Counted from the stretch's first letter, positions 36,298-46,683 are shown. The stretch is 64,000 bases of DNA from Bacillus sp. AFS029637 (GCF_002584985.1 NZ_NUPZ01000013.1:40971-104970), one strand, 5' to 3'. Program-made: numbers and translations. The notes: generated by a model from the letters alone, not told the origin.

Positions 36298-37047
36298 TTA
36301 TAGTTCTGATGTACTGCCGATTTTTATTGATATTTCATGAGCAGCTTGCTTCACCTTACGAATAAGAAAAGATAATCGATCATCATTGATGCGATGACTA
36401 ATTAACCCAATACTTAATGCTCCTACTACTTTATGATTAAAACCTATAATAGGTGCAGCTACTGAAGCTGTCCCTTCTGTTTTTTCACCATAACTCACAG
36501 CATATCCTTCACTTCTTATTTGCTCTATTTGATCAACAAGAATTTGCTTTTGTTCTGGTAAAGAAGAAAGTAGCTGTTCTACAATGTATTCCATTTCATT
36601 CTGTTTCAAATTGGCAAGCATCGTTTTATTTGCGGCACCAACCGAAAGAGGAATTTGTTCCCCTAAGTTATCGATAACTCGAATTTTTAAAGGACTATCA
36701 ATTCTTTCAATGATAATAGAATGTGTTCCGTTTGGAATGTTCAAATAAACACTTTCTTCCACTTCAGAGGCCAAACGCTTCATCACTTCTCTTGCAACAG
36801 ATCTGTAATCTACCTTCTCCAATTGACGTAATCCTATTTCCATCCACATTGGTCCAATTTTGTACTGTTTTGTTTCTGAAATTTGTGTAACTAACCCATG
36901 CTCCATTAGAGAGTTCAGTAACCTATGTACTGTACTAACCGGAAGATGTGTTCCATCCGCTATATCAGAAATAGCCCAATACTCTTTTTCATTTGTAGAA
37001 TTCAATAGCTTAATAATACTTATCGCTCGATCAATGGACTGTACCAT
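36298..37047 (-). CDS. IclR-family transcriptional regulator
   Basis: This 249-residue regulator has an N-terminal winged helix (YWAISDIADGTHLPVSTVHR, about residues 20-39) and a C-terminal effector-binding GAF-like domain (AANKTMLANLKQ; GYAVSYGEKTEGTASVAAPI). IclR proteins usually act on one catabolic locus and bind a pathway metabolite. Sitting between rocB and a rocE-like gene, it likely controls both; Bacillus subtilis uses RocR/AhrC for this instead. The start at 37047 follows GAGGCGAG. Confidence 0.85.
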   Translation of the reverse strand: MVQSIDRAISIIKLLNSTNEKEYWAISDIADGTHLPVSTVHRLLNSLMEHGLVTQISETKQYKIGPMWMEIGLRQLEKVDYRSVAREVMKRLASEVEESVYLNIPNGTHSIIIERIDSPLKIRVIDNLGEQIPLSVGAANKTMLANLKQNEMEYIVEQLLSSLPEQKQILVDQIEQIRSEGYAVSYGEKTEGTASVAAPIIGFNHKVVGALSIGLISHRINDDRLSFLIRKVKQAAHEISIKIGSTSEL

Positions 37048-37175
37048 AACTCGCCTCAACTTTACTTGTAATATGTTAGTACGCTCAATTCACTATCAAT
37101 TTAACAAAAATTTAAAGTGAAATCAATCTATTTATTCAATTTTCTAAAAATAAAAATATATCACTAATAATAATT

Positions 37176-37189
37176 TGAAAGCGTAAACA
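37176..37189 (+). promoter_or_regulatory. cre site upstream of the rocE-like gene
   Basis: TGAAAGCGTAAACA matches the relaxed CcpA consensus TGNAANCGNWNNCA fully. It ends nine bases before a possible -35 box. Confidence 0.55.
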
Positions 37190-37197
37190 AAAAAATA

Positions 37198-37226
37198 TTG
37201 ACTTTTCTTCTTAATTATCTGAAAAT
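37198..37226 (+). promoter_or_regulatory. Possible promoter of the rocE-like gene
   Basis: TTGACT (37198-37203) with GAAAAT 17 bases later is a weak sigmaA match. No sigma-54-type -24/-12 pair is seen. Confidence 0.3.
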
Positions 37227-37314
37227 TATAACAAGATTTCACATCACGGAATACATTCCATAATACGGAAAAACATCAATTTTCATACTACCAACTACGA
37301 AAGTGAGGAAAACG

Positions 37315-38739
37315 ATGACGCAAGTAAACAATACAAACAATGAATTAAAACGTACGATGAAAAGTAGACATTTATTCATGATTGCACTCGGTGGTGTGAT
37401 TGGAACGGGGTTATTTAACGGATCTGGTTATATTATAAGTCAAGCTGGACCTGGTGGATCCGTACTTGCCTTTATGGCCGGTGGATTATTAATGTATCTC
37501 GTTATGCTATGTCTTGGTGAGCTTGCTGTGGCCATGCCTGTTTCAGGTTCTTTCCAGGAATATGCAACTAAGTTTATTAACCCTGCAACTGGGTTTACAA
37601 TCGGATGGTTATATTGGTTAAGCTGGGCGAACACGACCGGGCTTGAATTTACAACTGCTGGCATTACAATGCAGCGCTGGTTTCCTGATATTCCCGTCTG
37701 GGTTTGGTGTTTAATATTTGGTGTTACGATATTCACGATTAACGCATTATCTGCACGTAGTTATGCAGAAACAGAATTTTGGTTTTCAAGTATTAAAGTA
37801 TCTGCCATTATTGCTTTTATTATCCTTGGCGGCGCCGCTATGTTCGGTTTTATTGATTTAAAAGGAGACGAACCAGCACCGCTATTTTCAAATTTCGTAA
37901 ATCATGGTGGTTTATTCCCAAATGGACTTGCCGCTATTCTTTTAACAATGGTTACTGTCAATTATTCCTTCCAAGGTACAGAACTTGTAGGGATCGCAGC
38001 AGGTGAAAGTGAAGATCCAGCGAAGACTTTACCTCGTTCTATTAGAAATATTATATGGCGCACGATGTTTTTCTTCGTCTTAGCAATCTTTGTTCTCGTG
38101 GCTTTAATTCCATGGGAAGAAGCGGGATTAACAAAGAGCCCATTTGTTGCTGTTTTTGATAATATGGGTATTCCATATGCAGCTGATATTATGAACTTTG
38201 TTATTCTTACTGCTGTTCTTTCTGTCGCAAACTCAGGACTATACGCCGCAACTCGAATGCTTTGGTCGTTATCACAACATGAAATGGCTCCAGCCTTTTT
38301 AAAGAAATTATCATCACGAGGAATACCTTTAAACGCTTTAATCATGACAATCGCTATTTCTGCTTTTTCTCTTTTGACAAGCGTTGTAGCTGCTGAAACG
38401 GTTTACTTATGGCTCATTTCAATTTCTGGAGTCATTACAATTATTGTTTGGATGTCAATTTGTGTTTCTCAATTCTTTTTCCGTAAACGTTATTTGGCTG
38501 AAGGTGGAAAATTAGAAGATTTAAAATTCCGAACTCCACTTTATCCTCTTGTACCAATTCTTGGTTTTGGATTATACGGCATTATCTTAATAAGTCTTAT
38601 CTTTATCCCAGATCAAAGACTAGGAATCTATTGCACTGTACCATTTATTATCTTTTGTTACACCTACTATCACTTTAAGGTTAAGAAAAGGATTGCTGCT
38701 AACACTCAAACAGAAACTAAATTTAGCAAAACTATGTAA
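37315..38739 (+). CDS. rocE: Amino acid permease (AAT family, RocE-like)
   Basis: This 474-residue permease of the amino acid-polyamine-organocation superfamily has twelve membrane segments. The N-terminal LFMIALGGVIGTGLFNGSGY and FQGTELVGIAAGESEDPAKT are signatures of the AAT family that includes RocE, GabP and LysP. RocE imports arginine and ornithine; the rocB neighbour supports that cargo. The start at 37315 follows GTGAGGAAAACG. It is monocistronic, preceded by a cre-like site, with a strong terminator behind. Confidence 0.8.
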   Translation: MTQVNNTNNELKRTMKSRHLFMIALGGVIGTGLFNGSGYIISQAGPGGSVLAFMAGGLLMYLVMLCLGELAVAMPVSGSFQEYATKFINPATGFTIGWLYWLSWANTTGLEFTTAGITMQRWFPDIPVWVWCLIFGVTIFTINALSARSYAETEFWFSSIKVSAIIAFIILGGAAMFGFIDLKGDEPAPLFSNFVNHGGLFPNGLAAILLTMVTVNYSFQGTELVGIAAGESEDPAKTLPRSIRNIIWRTMFFFVLAIFVLVALIPWEEAGLTKSPFVAVFDNMGIPYAADIMNFVILTAVLSVANSGLYAATRMLWSLSQHEMAPAFLKKLSSRGIPLNALIMTIAISAFSLLTSVVAAETVYLWLISISGVITIIVWMSICVSQFFFRKRYLAEGGKLEDLKFRTPLYPLVPILGFGLYGIILISLIFIPDQRLGIYCTVPFIIFCYTYYHFKVKKRIAANTQTETKFSKTM

Positions 38740-38755
38740 TGTAATACATATACAT

Positions 38756-38795
38756 AAAAGACCGCACATGAACTAAAAGCCATGTGCGGTCTTTT
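38756..38795 (+). terminator. Terminator of the rocE-like gene
   Basis: AAAAGACCGCACATG / CATGTGCGGTCTTTT is a perfect 15-bp stem. Confidence 0.92.
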
Positions 38796-38986
38796 ATTGT
38801 TATACTTCTTGGCTTGGATGGCAAGTTTTGCAAAGGATAATGTCATTTTCCATAGTATAGAAAACACTACAATGCTAGTAATTATAATTTTTCACTTTTT
38901 ATAAGTGAATGATTTTCCTTACGATTACTGTTTTGATATATTGAATATATGTTGCTTAAAAATTTTAAAATAGACAGGAGTTATTT

Positions 38987-39337
38987 ATGATGATAAAAGG
39001 CTTCGGAGGAATATTTTGGCGAACTAATAATATTGATGTTGTAAAAAAATGGTACAGCAATGTGTTGAAGATCGACATAGAAAATTGGAATGGGACTGTG
39101 ATTAAATCCCAATTAGGAACTGAAACTATTTTTTCTTTCTTTACCGAAAATGATAATTATTTTCCAACAGAACAACAAGTGATGTTAAATTTCCAGGTAC
39201 ATAATTTAAACGAGACTATTCAGCATCTTGAACATATTGGTGTACCTCTTGAGAAGAAAGAAGTGGTTAGTGAATTTGGAAAGTTTATTTGGATTAAAGA
39301 TCCTGAAGGTCGACTAATCGAGCTTTGGGAGAAATAG
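38987..39337 (+). CDS. VOC-superfamily (glyoxalase-like) protein
   Basis: This short, 116-residue protein has the VOC fold: FGGIFWRTNNIDVVKKWYSN at the start, VMLNFQVHNLNETIQHLEHI in the middle, and the closing IWIKDPEGRLIELWEK, where the final Glu is the usual metal ligand. The reaction is unknown. The start follows AGGAG; a second ATG comes three bases later. It is monocistronic, with a terminator. Confidence 0.8.
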   Translation: MMIKGFGGIFWRTNNIDVVKKWYSNVLKIDIENWNGTVIKSQLGTETIFSFFTENDNYFPTEQQVMLNFQVHNLNETIQHLEHIGVPLEKKEVVSEFGKFIWIKDPEGRLIELWEK

Positions 39338-39393
39338 AGAGTTATCATTATTTGCTAGTAAGTTGACTCTTGTTTTCGTGCAACAACAAAGTA

Positions 39394-39440
39394 AATACAA
39401 AAGCCAATTCCGTAACTCCACAGGAATCGGCTTTTGTATT
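39394..39440 (+). terminator. Terminator of the VOC gene
   Basis: AATACAAAAGCC / GGCTTTTGTATT, with further pairing inside, may serve both strands. Confidence 0.85.
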
Positions 39441-39612
39441 CAAACTTCTTAGCTTCGTTGTAAACTCTGATTTTACCTCATCGCCATCAATCGAACATCT
39501 TCCCTAATAGAAGTAGTTCCATGTAATTATTATTCCACTTTCCTTGATTAGATTTTGTCTCCGAACAAAAGAAACGGATTGATAACTTTTACTAGCTGAT
39601 CATTACTTCCTT

Positions 39613-40800
39613 CTAATTAGCTTTAAAATTATATAATGGCTTAATAATGTGCTTAATATCTATCGTTTCTTTTGTATTTTCTATAATTTCATCCATTGGC
39701 TTGTATACCATTGGTGCCTCATCAATTGTGCTCTCTACTACTGATGTAGTCCAAACTTCTGTCATCGTATTTTGGAAATCCTCTAGGCTCAATGATTCTT
39801 TAGCCTTTTTACGACTCATGATACGTCCAGCTCCATGTGGACCAGAAAAGTTCCAGTCTGCATTCCCTTTACCAAACGCAATAATTGAACCATCTCTCAT
39901 ATTAATTGGAATAATTACTCGTTCATTTTTTTGAGCTGAAATAGCGCCTTTTCGTAGAATCATATTTTCCATGTCGATATAGTTATGTATTGTAGTAAAT
40001 TGATCCGTTACTTTCCAGTCCATTTTAGTGACGATTTCATCAATCATTGCTTTTCGATTTAACTCAGCATACTTTTGTGCAATATTCATGTCATTCATAT
40101 AATCTTTGAATCCCTGTCCTTCTAAATAAGCTAGTTCTTTACGAATCTGAGGCTTCTTAATTCCACGTAAAGTTTCTTGTATTTCTTTTTCTCTCCCCTC
40201 TTTAATTAATCTCTTAATAATCTCATCTTTCATTGATGTAACATGAATCAATTGTTCATATGCATATTTCTGGTAATACTCTGCTATTTGTTTACCTAAA
40301 TTACGAGAACCACTATGAATGACAATATATACATTCCCTTTATCATCTTCATTTAGTTCAATGAAATGATTTCCTCCCCCAAGAGTACCTATACTTTTTT
40401 GAGCGCGTTGTAATGTGAAAGGAGCCCTCACACCGTCAAAATCAATCATTTTTGAAAAATGATGTTCCTTATTTCGTATACTAAATCCACTTGGGACAAA
40501 TTTACGAATTGTCTCATCTAAATGATCGAAATTAATCTCTTCTTTTTTCTTATCAATTACTACAACTTCCATACCACAACCAATGTCTACCCCTACAAGA
40601 TTAGGAACGATTTTATCTTGAATTGTCATTGTCGTCCCAATCGTACAACCTGCTCCTGCGTGTGTGTCTGGCATAATACGAATTTTACTATCTTTTACGA
40701 ATTCTTGATTACAAAGATCAAGAATTTGCCCAACTGCAGTCTCATCAACGTTTTTAGTAAATACTTTCGCTTCATTGAATTTCCCTTGTAATTTCAACAC
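39613..40800 (-). CDS. rtcB: RNA-splicing ligase RtcB
   Basis: This 395-residue GTP- and Mn-dependent enzyme joins RNA 2',3'-cyclic phosphate or 3'-phosphate ends to 5'-OH ends. The family motifs are present: MPDTHAGAG (43-51), VDIGCGM (71-77), GGGNHFIE (141-148), HSGSRNLG (162-169) and GPHGAGR (320-326), whose His is the guanylylated residue. The length is typical of the shorter bacterial form. Translation likely starts at GTG 40800, close behind AAAGG, or at the next TTG. No archease, rtcA or rtcR lies nearby. Confidence 0.93.
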   Translation of the reverse strand: MLKLQGKFNEAKVFTKNVDETAVGQILDLCNQEFVKDSKIRIMPDTHAGAGCTIGTTMTIQDKIVPNLVGVDIGCGMEVVVIDKKKEEINFDHLDETIRKFVPSGFSIRNKEHHFSKMIDFDGVRAPFTLQRAQKSIGTLGGGNHFIELNEDDKGNVYIVIHSGSRNLGKQIAEYYQKYAYEQLIHVTSMKDEIIKRLIKEGREKEIQETLRGIKKPQIRKELAYLEGQGFKDYMNDMNIAQKYAELNRKAMIDEIVTKMDWKVTDQFTTIHNYIDMENMILRKGAISAQKNERVIIPINMRDGSIIAFGKGNADWNFSGPHGAGRIMSRKKAKESLSLEDFQNTMTEVWTTSVVESTIDEAPMVYKPMDEIIENTKETIDIKHIIKPLYNFKAN

Positions 40801-41043
40801 CCTTTATTTCCCCTTCCTTTTGAAAAAATTATTGTATTACATTTTATGTGTTCTTATCATTACTCTTTAACATATAACCGTTATCATCCATTTGCTGCTT
40901 TCCATTATATAGCTATTATACCAATCCAAATAATAAAAAATTATGACGATTTATGTTGTTTACATAACATATTTATCGTCTCTTTTATACATACAATCAT
41001 TTCAACTTCTCCTTAATATCAGTCATATACATTTAAAGAAAAA

Positions 41044-41075
41044 CTCCCCTTAAATCAAAATGATTAAGGGGAGTC
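41044..41075 (-). terminator. Terminator of the desaturase gene
   Basis: ACTCCCCTTAA / TTAAGGGGAGT is followed on the minus strand by TTTTTCTTT. Confidence 0.85.
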
Positions 41076-41090
41076 TTATATACGATGAAA

Positions 41091-42122
41091 TTATAGTTCC
41101 GATTTCACCCGAACAGAAACATTATTTTTAATTATATTTTTGACGTCTTTAAAGCTAACAAAATTGTTACTTTTCTCATCCCAAAGACGGAAACGGAGTG
41201 ATCGCAAACTTGTAGCAAGAGTAATCGTTGGTACATTTTTTAAAGGAAGCGTATTATTGTGTGCCTCCTCTAGTTTATAGTTAGGTACTCTTGGGCTTAA
41301 ATGGTGAACATGATGATATCCGATATTACCAGTTAGAAATTGCAGGAATTTTGGAAGTTTATAAAACGAACTTCCTTCCACTGCTGCTTTCACATATTCC
41401 CACTCTTTATCTTCTTCAAAATAAGAATCCTCGAATGTGTGCTGTACGTAAAACAGCCAAATACCTATTGAACCTGCTATTAAGAATATGGAACCATGCA
41501 CTAGAAGAAACGATTGCCATCCGATTGCCCAGCAAAGTAATCCTACTAAAGCAACGATTAAAACATTCGTCAAATAGGTGTTCATACGCTCTTTCTTTCT
41601 AGCACCTTTTCGGTTAAATCTATTTTTAAGCAGAAAAACATAAATTGGACCTAATCCAAACATAACGAATGGGTTGCGATATAAACGATATGCTAAACGG
41701 AGTCTAAATGATGCCGCCAAATATTCATCCACTGTAAGCGTCCAAATATCTCCTGTACCTCGTTTATCCAAATTACCACTTGTAGCATGATGAATGGAAT
41801 GCTCATGCCCCCATTGATCAAACGGGAATAAAGTTAAAACCCCCATACATGTCCCAACTATTCTATTTGCACGTCGACTTTTAAAAAATGAATAATGGGT
41901 ACAATCATGAAAAATAATGAAAATCCTTGTCATAAATCCAGCGGCTAACAGAGATGGAACTAATGATAACCAATAAGAAACAGACAGACTTTTATAAGCA
42001 AGGTACCATAAAATAATAAATGGCACGATTGTGTTGATAAGTTGCCACACACTTTTTTTAATCGTTGATTTTTCAAAAGGAGCAACTTGTTTTTTTAAAT
42101 TTTTAGTATTTTGTAAGGTCAT
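41091..42122 (-). CDS. Membrane fatty acid desaturase (Des-like)
   Basis: This 343-residue integral membrane di-iron enzyme introduces a double bond into membrane lipid acyl chains, typically on cold shock. The three His boxes are HDCTH (72-76), HEHSIHH (106-112) and HHVHH (about 270). Several membrane segments surround them. It resembles the delta-5 desaturase Des of Bacillus. The desKR two-component genes are not adjacent. An extended -10 box (TGCTATAAT) lies 36 bp upstream. Confidence 0.9.
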   Translation of the reverse strand: MTLQNTKNLKKQVAPFEKSTIKKSVWQLINTIVPFIILWYLAYKSLSVSYWLSLVPSLLAAGFMTRIFIIFHDCTHYSFFKSRRANRIVGTCMGVLTLFPFDQWGHEHSIHHATSGNLDKRGTGDIWTLTVDEYLAASFRLRLAYRLYRNPFVMFGLGPIYVFLLKNRFNRKGARKKERMNTYLTNVLIVALVGLLCWAIGWQSFLLVHGSIFLIAGSIGIWLFYVQHTFEDSYFEEDKEWEYVKAAVEGSSFYKLPKFLQFLTGNIGYHHVHHLSPRVPNYKLEEAHNNTLPLKNVPTITLATSLRSLRFRLWDEKSNNFVSFKDVKNIIKNNVSVRVKSEL

Positions 42123-42157
42123 TTTTTTAATTCCTTTCCTTTATGTTGCTAGTTCAT

Positions 42158-42166
42158 ATTATAGCA
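42158..42166 (-). promoter_or_regulatory. Extended -10 promoter of the desaturase gene
   Basis: On the minus strand TGCTATAAT forms an extended -10 element. The -35 is not clear. Confidence 0.5.
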
Positions 42167-42357
42167 TACTATTAGTAGTAGGTGTTAAGTGTAGATATAA
42201 TAAATATTATATATTATGAAAATCTCTTTTTTTCTTACAAATTACTTACGTACAAAATGGCTACTACAATAGGACGGAAGGAGTATTTGTCCCAGAAAAC
42301 GCGAGTTTTTTTCCAATAAATACATAAAAAACATAGAGCTTTTTCACAATAAGAATA

Positions 42358-42396
42358 GAGCTGCCATAAGTCAGTTTCAACGACTTATGGCAGCTC
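42358..42396 (-). terminator. Terminator of the InhA gene
   Basis: GAGCTGCCATAAGTC / GACTTATGGCAGCTC is a perfect 15-bp stem, with a T-rich run on the minus strand. Confidence 0.85.
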
Positions 42397-42415
42397 CTCT
42401 TCGTTTCACCTTATT

Positions 42416-44803
42416 TTATCGATGAATCCAAACTGCACCTGCAGACTTGTCTTCCGCTTGGCCTACTACTTCAAACTTAAGTCCTAGTTTCGGCAACTTA
42501 CGTCCTGCATCTGGAATGACACTGTTAATGTATTGCTTAGAATCATCAAATTTTGCAACTCCTGGTAATCCTTTGTAGTCAAAAATACCGCGAGTTGGTG
42601 AATCTACTCTCCATGCTGGCGTTTGATCAAACGAGAATGCCGCATCGGCAATTTGATAACGTGTACTGCTCTTCACAGTCGGTTTTCCGTTTAATGTCCC
42701 TACGATTGCCTCTGGATGAGAATCTACTACTCCTAGGAAGCCTTCTCCTGGATGAACGCCTACCCAGTTATCTGTAAAGCTTTGATCCGCATACCATACG
42801 ACCATTCCTGTATTGAATACTGGACCACGCGCATGTTGTAACGCCGTGTCAGAACCAGCATAATTTCTCCACTCTACATAGTAGTTATTTTTTTTCTGTT
42901 CAAATCCATTAGACACAGTAAATCCTTTTAACGTCATGGCTGGAGCGCCTTCTGCATCATCAGAGAAAACAACTTTTCCATCTACAGTTAATGCTGCATT
43001 ATCTAACGCAAATCCTTTATAAGCTACTGCAATATCTGTTACATACTCAAATTGCAGTTTTACCTTTTTACCTTTAAATTGACTTAAATCGTAAGTTTTA
43101 TCAACCCACTTACCATCAGTTGTATCCGCACCGCCTTTTACATCTTTTTCACCCATTCTATCAATGCGTGTTTTCGTTCCATCTTCCGCAATCGCATTTA
43201 CATCCAAGAAATCATACTTCGCTTCAAGTTCGTAGAATGCCTTATAATCAAACTTAGCATCCGTTGCATTTGTTAAATCAAATACTGGTGTCTCAAGTGT
43301 TGTATGAATGTCGTTTCCTTTTGTACTGTAATAGAACTTCTTACCAAATGCCGATTCGATATTTTTGATATCCTTGTCCGGCAAGTTAACACGAATGATT
43401 CCTGGTCGGTTTGATTTTGTAACACTTTGATCTAAATATGTTGCAACACCGATTCCAGTGCGAAGTTTATCATAATCTACCTCAACGATATTCGCCCAGT
43501 TACCCTTCATATTCTTTTGGAAAAATTCTTTATTTTGTGGTGAGAAACTTGTTGGCTCTGTTCCTGCAATTTTTCCAGCCCAGCTACCGCCACTCATAAT
43601 AGACCATGATTCAACAGGTTCACCTTGTCCTGAGTACTTTGTATCGTATTCATCTGGTAAGCCTAAATCATGACCATACTCATGCGCGAACACACCAACC
43701 GCTCCGTCTTCAGGCTCGATTGTATAATCGTATGCAGCCATCTTTCCGCCCCAATTCGAAACAGAAGATTTTGTGCCATCAATTGCATATGGTTTTGATC
43801 CAAGTTTTGAACGATGAGACCAAATTGCATCATCTTTCAATTTCCCCCCGCCGGCTTCTTGACCAACACCAGCATGTACAACCATTAAATGATCAATAAT
43901 GCCATCTGGCTCATTTTTATTTCCATCACCATCTTGATCGTATTGATCAAATTGGTCATAATCAGCTAAGTTAATTCCTTTTGCTACCGCCGCTTTTAAA
44001 GCTTCCTTAACAAAATCACGTGGTCCTAAAGGTCCTTTATTATCATGTCCAGTTCCCGCATCCGCACCATAATCTGAAGCTTTCCCTGGAACAGTAAGCC
44101 ATTCTGTTACAGTTCCATCTACTGTGTAGCTACCACCAGATTGTTCTTCATAATATTGTTTAAATGTGTTAATCTTCGATCCATCAAATAACGTAAATGG
44201 CTCATCACCAAATAACATTTTTTGATAATGTTCACGATTAAAGTCCTTAGAATACATATATCCTGGCTCTTGATCAATATTGTTATGCTTAAAATCGCTA
44301 AATTCTACAAGTAAAACAAGTACTTTATCTTTTCGAACAGATCCATTGTACTCAGCTTGCTGCGCTGGTGTCGTAGGTACTTTTCCATTTAATTTTCTAG
44401 CATTCAATCCAGCATCTTGTCCAGCTACTGGTCCTACCGCCGGCTGCTGCGCCTGTTCATTTTCCTTCATTTTTGCATCTTTTACTTTTTTCATAAAATC
44501 AGAAGCTTCTTGCGTAAGACTATCTTCTTTGATGATTTCTTTTCCAGGGTTTTCCCCTTTCTTTTTCTCAACATATTTTTCGACAGCCTTTGATGTCTCA
44601 GCTTGCGATGCAGATTGATCAATTACTCCCCGTTCTTTTAGTGCTTCTGCCAAACGCTCCTCCGGTATTAAATGCTCATCTATTGGTAGAGATGATGTTG
44701 GCGTCTCAGCATACGCTGCATGACTTCCAAAAGCAAAAGTACTACTTAGCACTGCCGCTGTTGCTAGTACCGATAAAGGTTTTAACTTCTTATTCTTTTT
44801 CAA
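42416..44803 (-). CDS. inhA3: Immune inhibitor A-family metalloprotease (probably InhA3)
   Basis: This 795-residue secreted zinc protease of the M6 family is a hallmark of the B. cereus group. It has a Sec signal peptide (residues 1-32, ending SHAAYA), a propeptide to about 150, a Ca-binding loop [13 protein letters not shown] (289-301), the zinc site [14 protein letters not shown] (374-387), and C-terminal beta domains ([20 protein letters not shown]). Related enzymes cut antibacterial peptides and tissue proteins. It resembles InhA1/InhA2 but differs from both, hence InhA3. The start is TTG 44803 after GGGGAGGAAATGC; ATG 44857 with AAGGAATATT is an alternative. Confidence 0.88.
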   Translation of the reverse strand: MKKNKKLKPLSVLATAAVLSSTFAFGSHAAYAETPTSSLPIDEHLIPEERLAEALKERGVIDQSASQAETSKAVEKYVEKKKGENPGKEIIKEDSLTQEASDFMKKVKDAKMKENEQAQQPAVGPVAGQDAGLNARKLNGKVPTTPAQQAEYNGSVRKDKVLVLLVEFSDFKHNNIDQEPGYMYSKDFNREHYQKMLFGDEPFTLFDGSKINTFKQYYEEQSGGSYTVDGTVTEWLTVPGKASDYGADAGTGHDNKGPLGPRDFVKEALKAAVAKGINLADYDQFDQYDQDGDGNKNEPDGIIDHLMVVHAGVGQEAGGGKLKDDAIWSHRSKLGSKPYAIDGTKSSVSNWGGKMAAYDYTIEPEDGAVGVFAHEYGHDLGLPDEYDTKYSGQGEPVESWSIMSGGSWAGKIAGTEPTSFSPQNKEFFQKNMKGNWANIVEVDYDKLRTGIGVATYLDQSVTKSNRPGIIRVNLPDKDIKNIESAFGKKFYYSTKGNDIHTTLETPVFDLTNATDAKFDYKAFYELEAKYDFLDVNAIAEDGTKTRIDRMGEKDVKGGADTTDGKWVDKTYDLSQFKGKKVKLQFEYVTDIAVAYKGFALDNAALTVDGKVVFSDDAEGAPAMTLKGFTVSNGFEQKKNNYYVEWRNYAGSDTALQHARGPVFNTGMVVWYADQSFTDNWVGVHPGEGFLGVVDSHPEAIVGTLNGKPTVKSSTRYQIADAAFSFDQTPAWRVDSPTRGIFDYKGLPGVAKFDDSKQYINSVIPDAGRKLPKLGLKFEVVGQAEDKSAGAVWIHR

Positions 44804-44971
44804 AGCATTTCCTCCCCTATGTTTGCGAATTATCGTTTTCTTTGTCGATAACAACATAATATTCCTTATAATGCGAATATTCAATATTTTTTGTTCGTAC
44901 AATTGTTGAGAAATATTTTTTTGCGCAAGGTGAAATAAATAAAAAGATGGCAGACTATTTCGGTATCATAC

Positions 44972-45023
44972 AAAAAATCGCCAACTACTTAACCTATCCA
45001 GGATAAGTGGTTGGCGATTTTTT
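44972..45023 (-). terminator. Terminator of the alkaline phosphatase gene
   Basis: A near-perfect 20-bp stem, AAAAAATCGCCAACTACTTA against TAAGTGGTTGGCGATTTTTT, overlaps the stop codon. Confidence 0.9.
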
Positions 45024-46683
45024 AAAGAGAATGCTTTATAAATAAATGAATTGCCTCTTCTGGAACATAGAATCTTCCATTGCTTTCTACAATAACGCTT
45101 CCTAATTCATACTCTTTACCATCGATACGAATGATATTTGTATTAGCAAATAATTGAGCTTCAACTTTATTGCGCTTTACGACGAGTACCTTATTTGCTA
45201 CATCCGTTTTGTCAATCGTTACAGTTGCACCAATTTTCTTAAAGGCTGATTTACTCTCTACAAATAATTTATTTGTTAATCCTTCTAAGTTAAAGCCCAT
45301 CGCTTTCGCCATCGTTTTCGCAATGTCCGTATTTTGGACTAATCCTTTTGGGTTTTGAGGTCCATAAGAGTATAAAAATACGTCTTCACCTGTATGACCG
45401 CCTGTCGTAAAACCAATGTTTGCACGGTTAGCCAATAATGTAGTAAGTATTGGGCCTACATCACTTTTCTTTTGAACTGCTTTAAATTTTTCTTTTTCCT
45501 CTTGATTTAAATTGTCCAAACCGTATAGTGCAGCTACGTATTCTACATTAGATAAATCACCTTTTAATTTATTTGTAGCACCTTCAAGTGTCAATTTTGC
45601 CTTTTTCAGTGGATCTATGTAAGCTGTTACCGGAGTCGTCTTATATTCTTTTGTCGTATTCATATTCCCAATAGAAATCCCGCTGTTACCATGGTCAGCT
45701 ACAGCGATGAGCAACGTATTCCCGTCTTTTTTTGCAAATTGTAACGCTTTTGCTACTGCATTATCAAATGCTAACACATCACTAATAATCCCAACTGGAT
45801 CATTCACATGAGCTGCCCAGTCTGGCTTACTTCCCTCTACAAACAAAAAGAAACCATCTTTATCTTTTGATAACACTTGTATTGCTTTTTCCGTCATTTG
45901 AGAAAGTGTTGGTTGCTCTGGGTTTGTTGCTTCACGATCCATATCGAACGCAAGTGCAGTATGGGAAAAAGAGCCCCAAATTTTATTTGATTTAGCGTGC
46001 AATAATGCATCTTTCGTTTCCACAACGTCGTATCCTTTTTCTCGAATTACTTTTATTAAATCTTCACCGTCTTTTCGGATTCCATCGCTTTTTACAGGTA
46101 AAAGTGCTGCCTTCCCACCACCTAATACGACATCTATATTTTGGTACACTTGCTGCTTTGCAAGTACTTCAAAATGCTTACGATTCGCATGATGTGCCGA
46201 AAACCCGGCCGGAGTAGCATGCTGAATTTCAGATGTAGCAACAATGCCAGTAGCACGTCCAGTACGTCTTGCACCTTCTAAAACATTGGCAACTGGTCTC
46301 ATCCTGTCCTCTTCTTTAATTAACTTTACACTAGGTGAATTCACAATAGAAGGTAATACACCTACATAGCCTGCATTCGATTTATTTCCAGTTGCTAATG
46401 CTGTTGCTGCCGGTGCTGAGTCTGTAATAGCTGATTCCGCCGAATATGTGCGAACGCCCCCTGTTACAATTTCATCTAACGCAAGCGGCGCTCCTTTATA
46501 CAAGCGAGCCAATGTTGTCGCTGAAGAACTTGTTCCGTCCATAACCATCATAATTACATTTCTAGGCTGATGTTCTACTTTTTTCGTCTCAGCTCTAACC
46601 TCACTATCTTTCATTGTAATTTCTGTCCCTAACATACTTAAGGTTATCATGAGTCCTATTATCTTTTTACTACAATTCGTCAT
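45022..46683 (-). CDS. Secreted alkaline phosphatase
   Basis: This 553-residue PhoA-family metalloenzyme releases phosphate from monoesters outside the cell. A signal peptide-like N-terminus precedes NVIMMVMDGTSSS (metal ligand Asp49) and the nucleophile Ser89 in AITDSAPAATALATG. Later metal ligands are in EGSKPDWAAHVND, ADHGNSGIS and TGGHTGEDV. The last 90 residues look like a stalk or copper-amine-oxidase N-terminal-like domain (IIRIDGKEYELGSVIVESNG). The start follows GGAGGGACAGCG. No clear Pho box was found. It lies next to a phosphate-compound uptake operon. Confidence 0.88.
   Translation of the reverse strand: MTNCSKKIIGLMITLSMLGTEITMKDSEVRAETKKVEHQPRNVIMMVMDGTSSSATTLARLYKGAPLALDEIVTGGVRTYSAESAITDSAPAATALATGNKSNAGYVGVLPSIVNSPSVKLIKEEDRMRPVANVLEGARRTGRATGIVATSEIQHATPAGFSAHHANRKHFEVLAKQQVYQNIDVVLGGGKAALLPVKSDGIRKDGEDLIKVIREKGYDVVETKDALLHAKSNKIWGSFSHTALAFDMDREATNPEQPTLSQMTEKAIQVLSKDKDGFFLFVEGSKPDWAAHVNDPVGIISDVLAFDNAVAKALQFAKKDGNTLLIAVADHGNSGISIGNMNTTKEYKTTPVTAYIDPLKKAKLTLEGATNKLKGDLSNVEYVAALYGLDNLNQEEKEKFKAVQKKSDVGPILTTLLANRANIGFTTGGHTGEDVFLYSYGPQNPKGLVQNTDIAKTMAKAMGFNLEGLTNKLFVESKSAFKKIGATVTIDKTDVANKVLVVKRNKVEAQLFANTNIIRIDGKEYELGSVIVESNGRFYVPEEAIHLFIKHSL

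Noticed and set aside
39548-39606. Short protein-like minus-strand stretch after rtcB
   Set aside because: Under 20 codons, with no usable start; most likely chance in AT-rich DNA.
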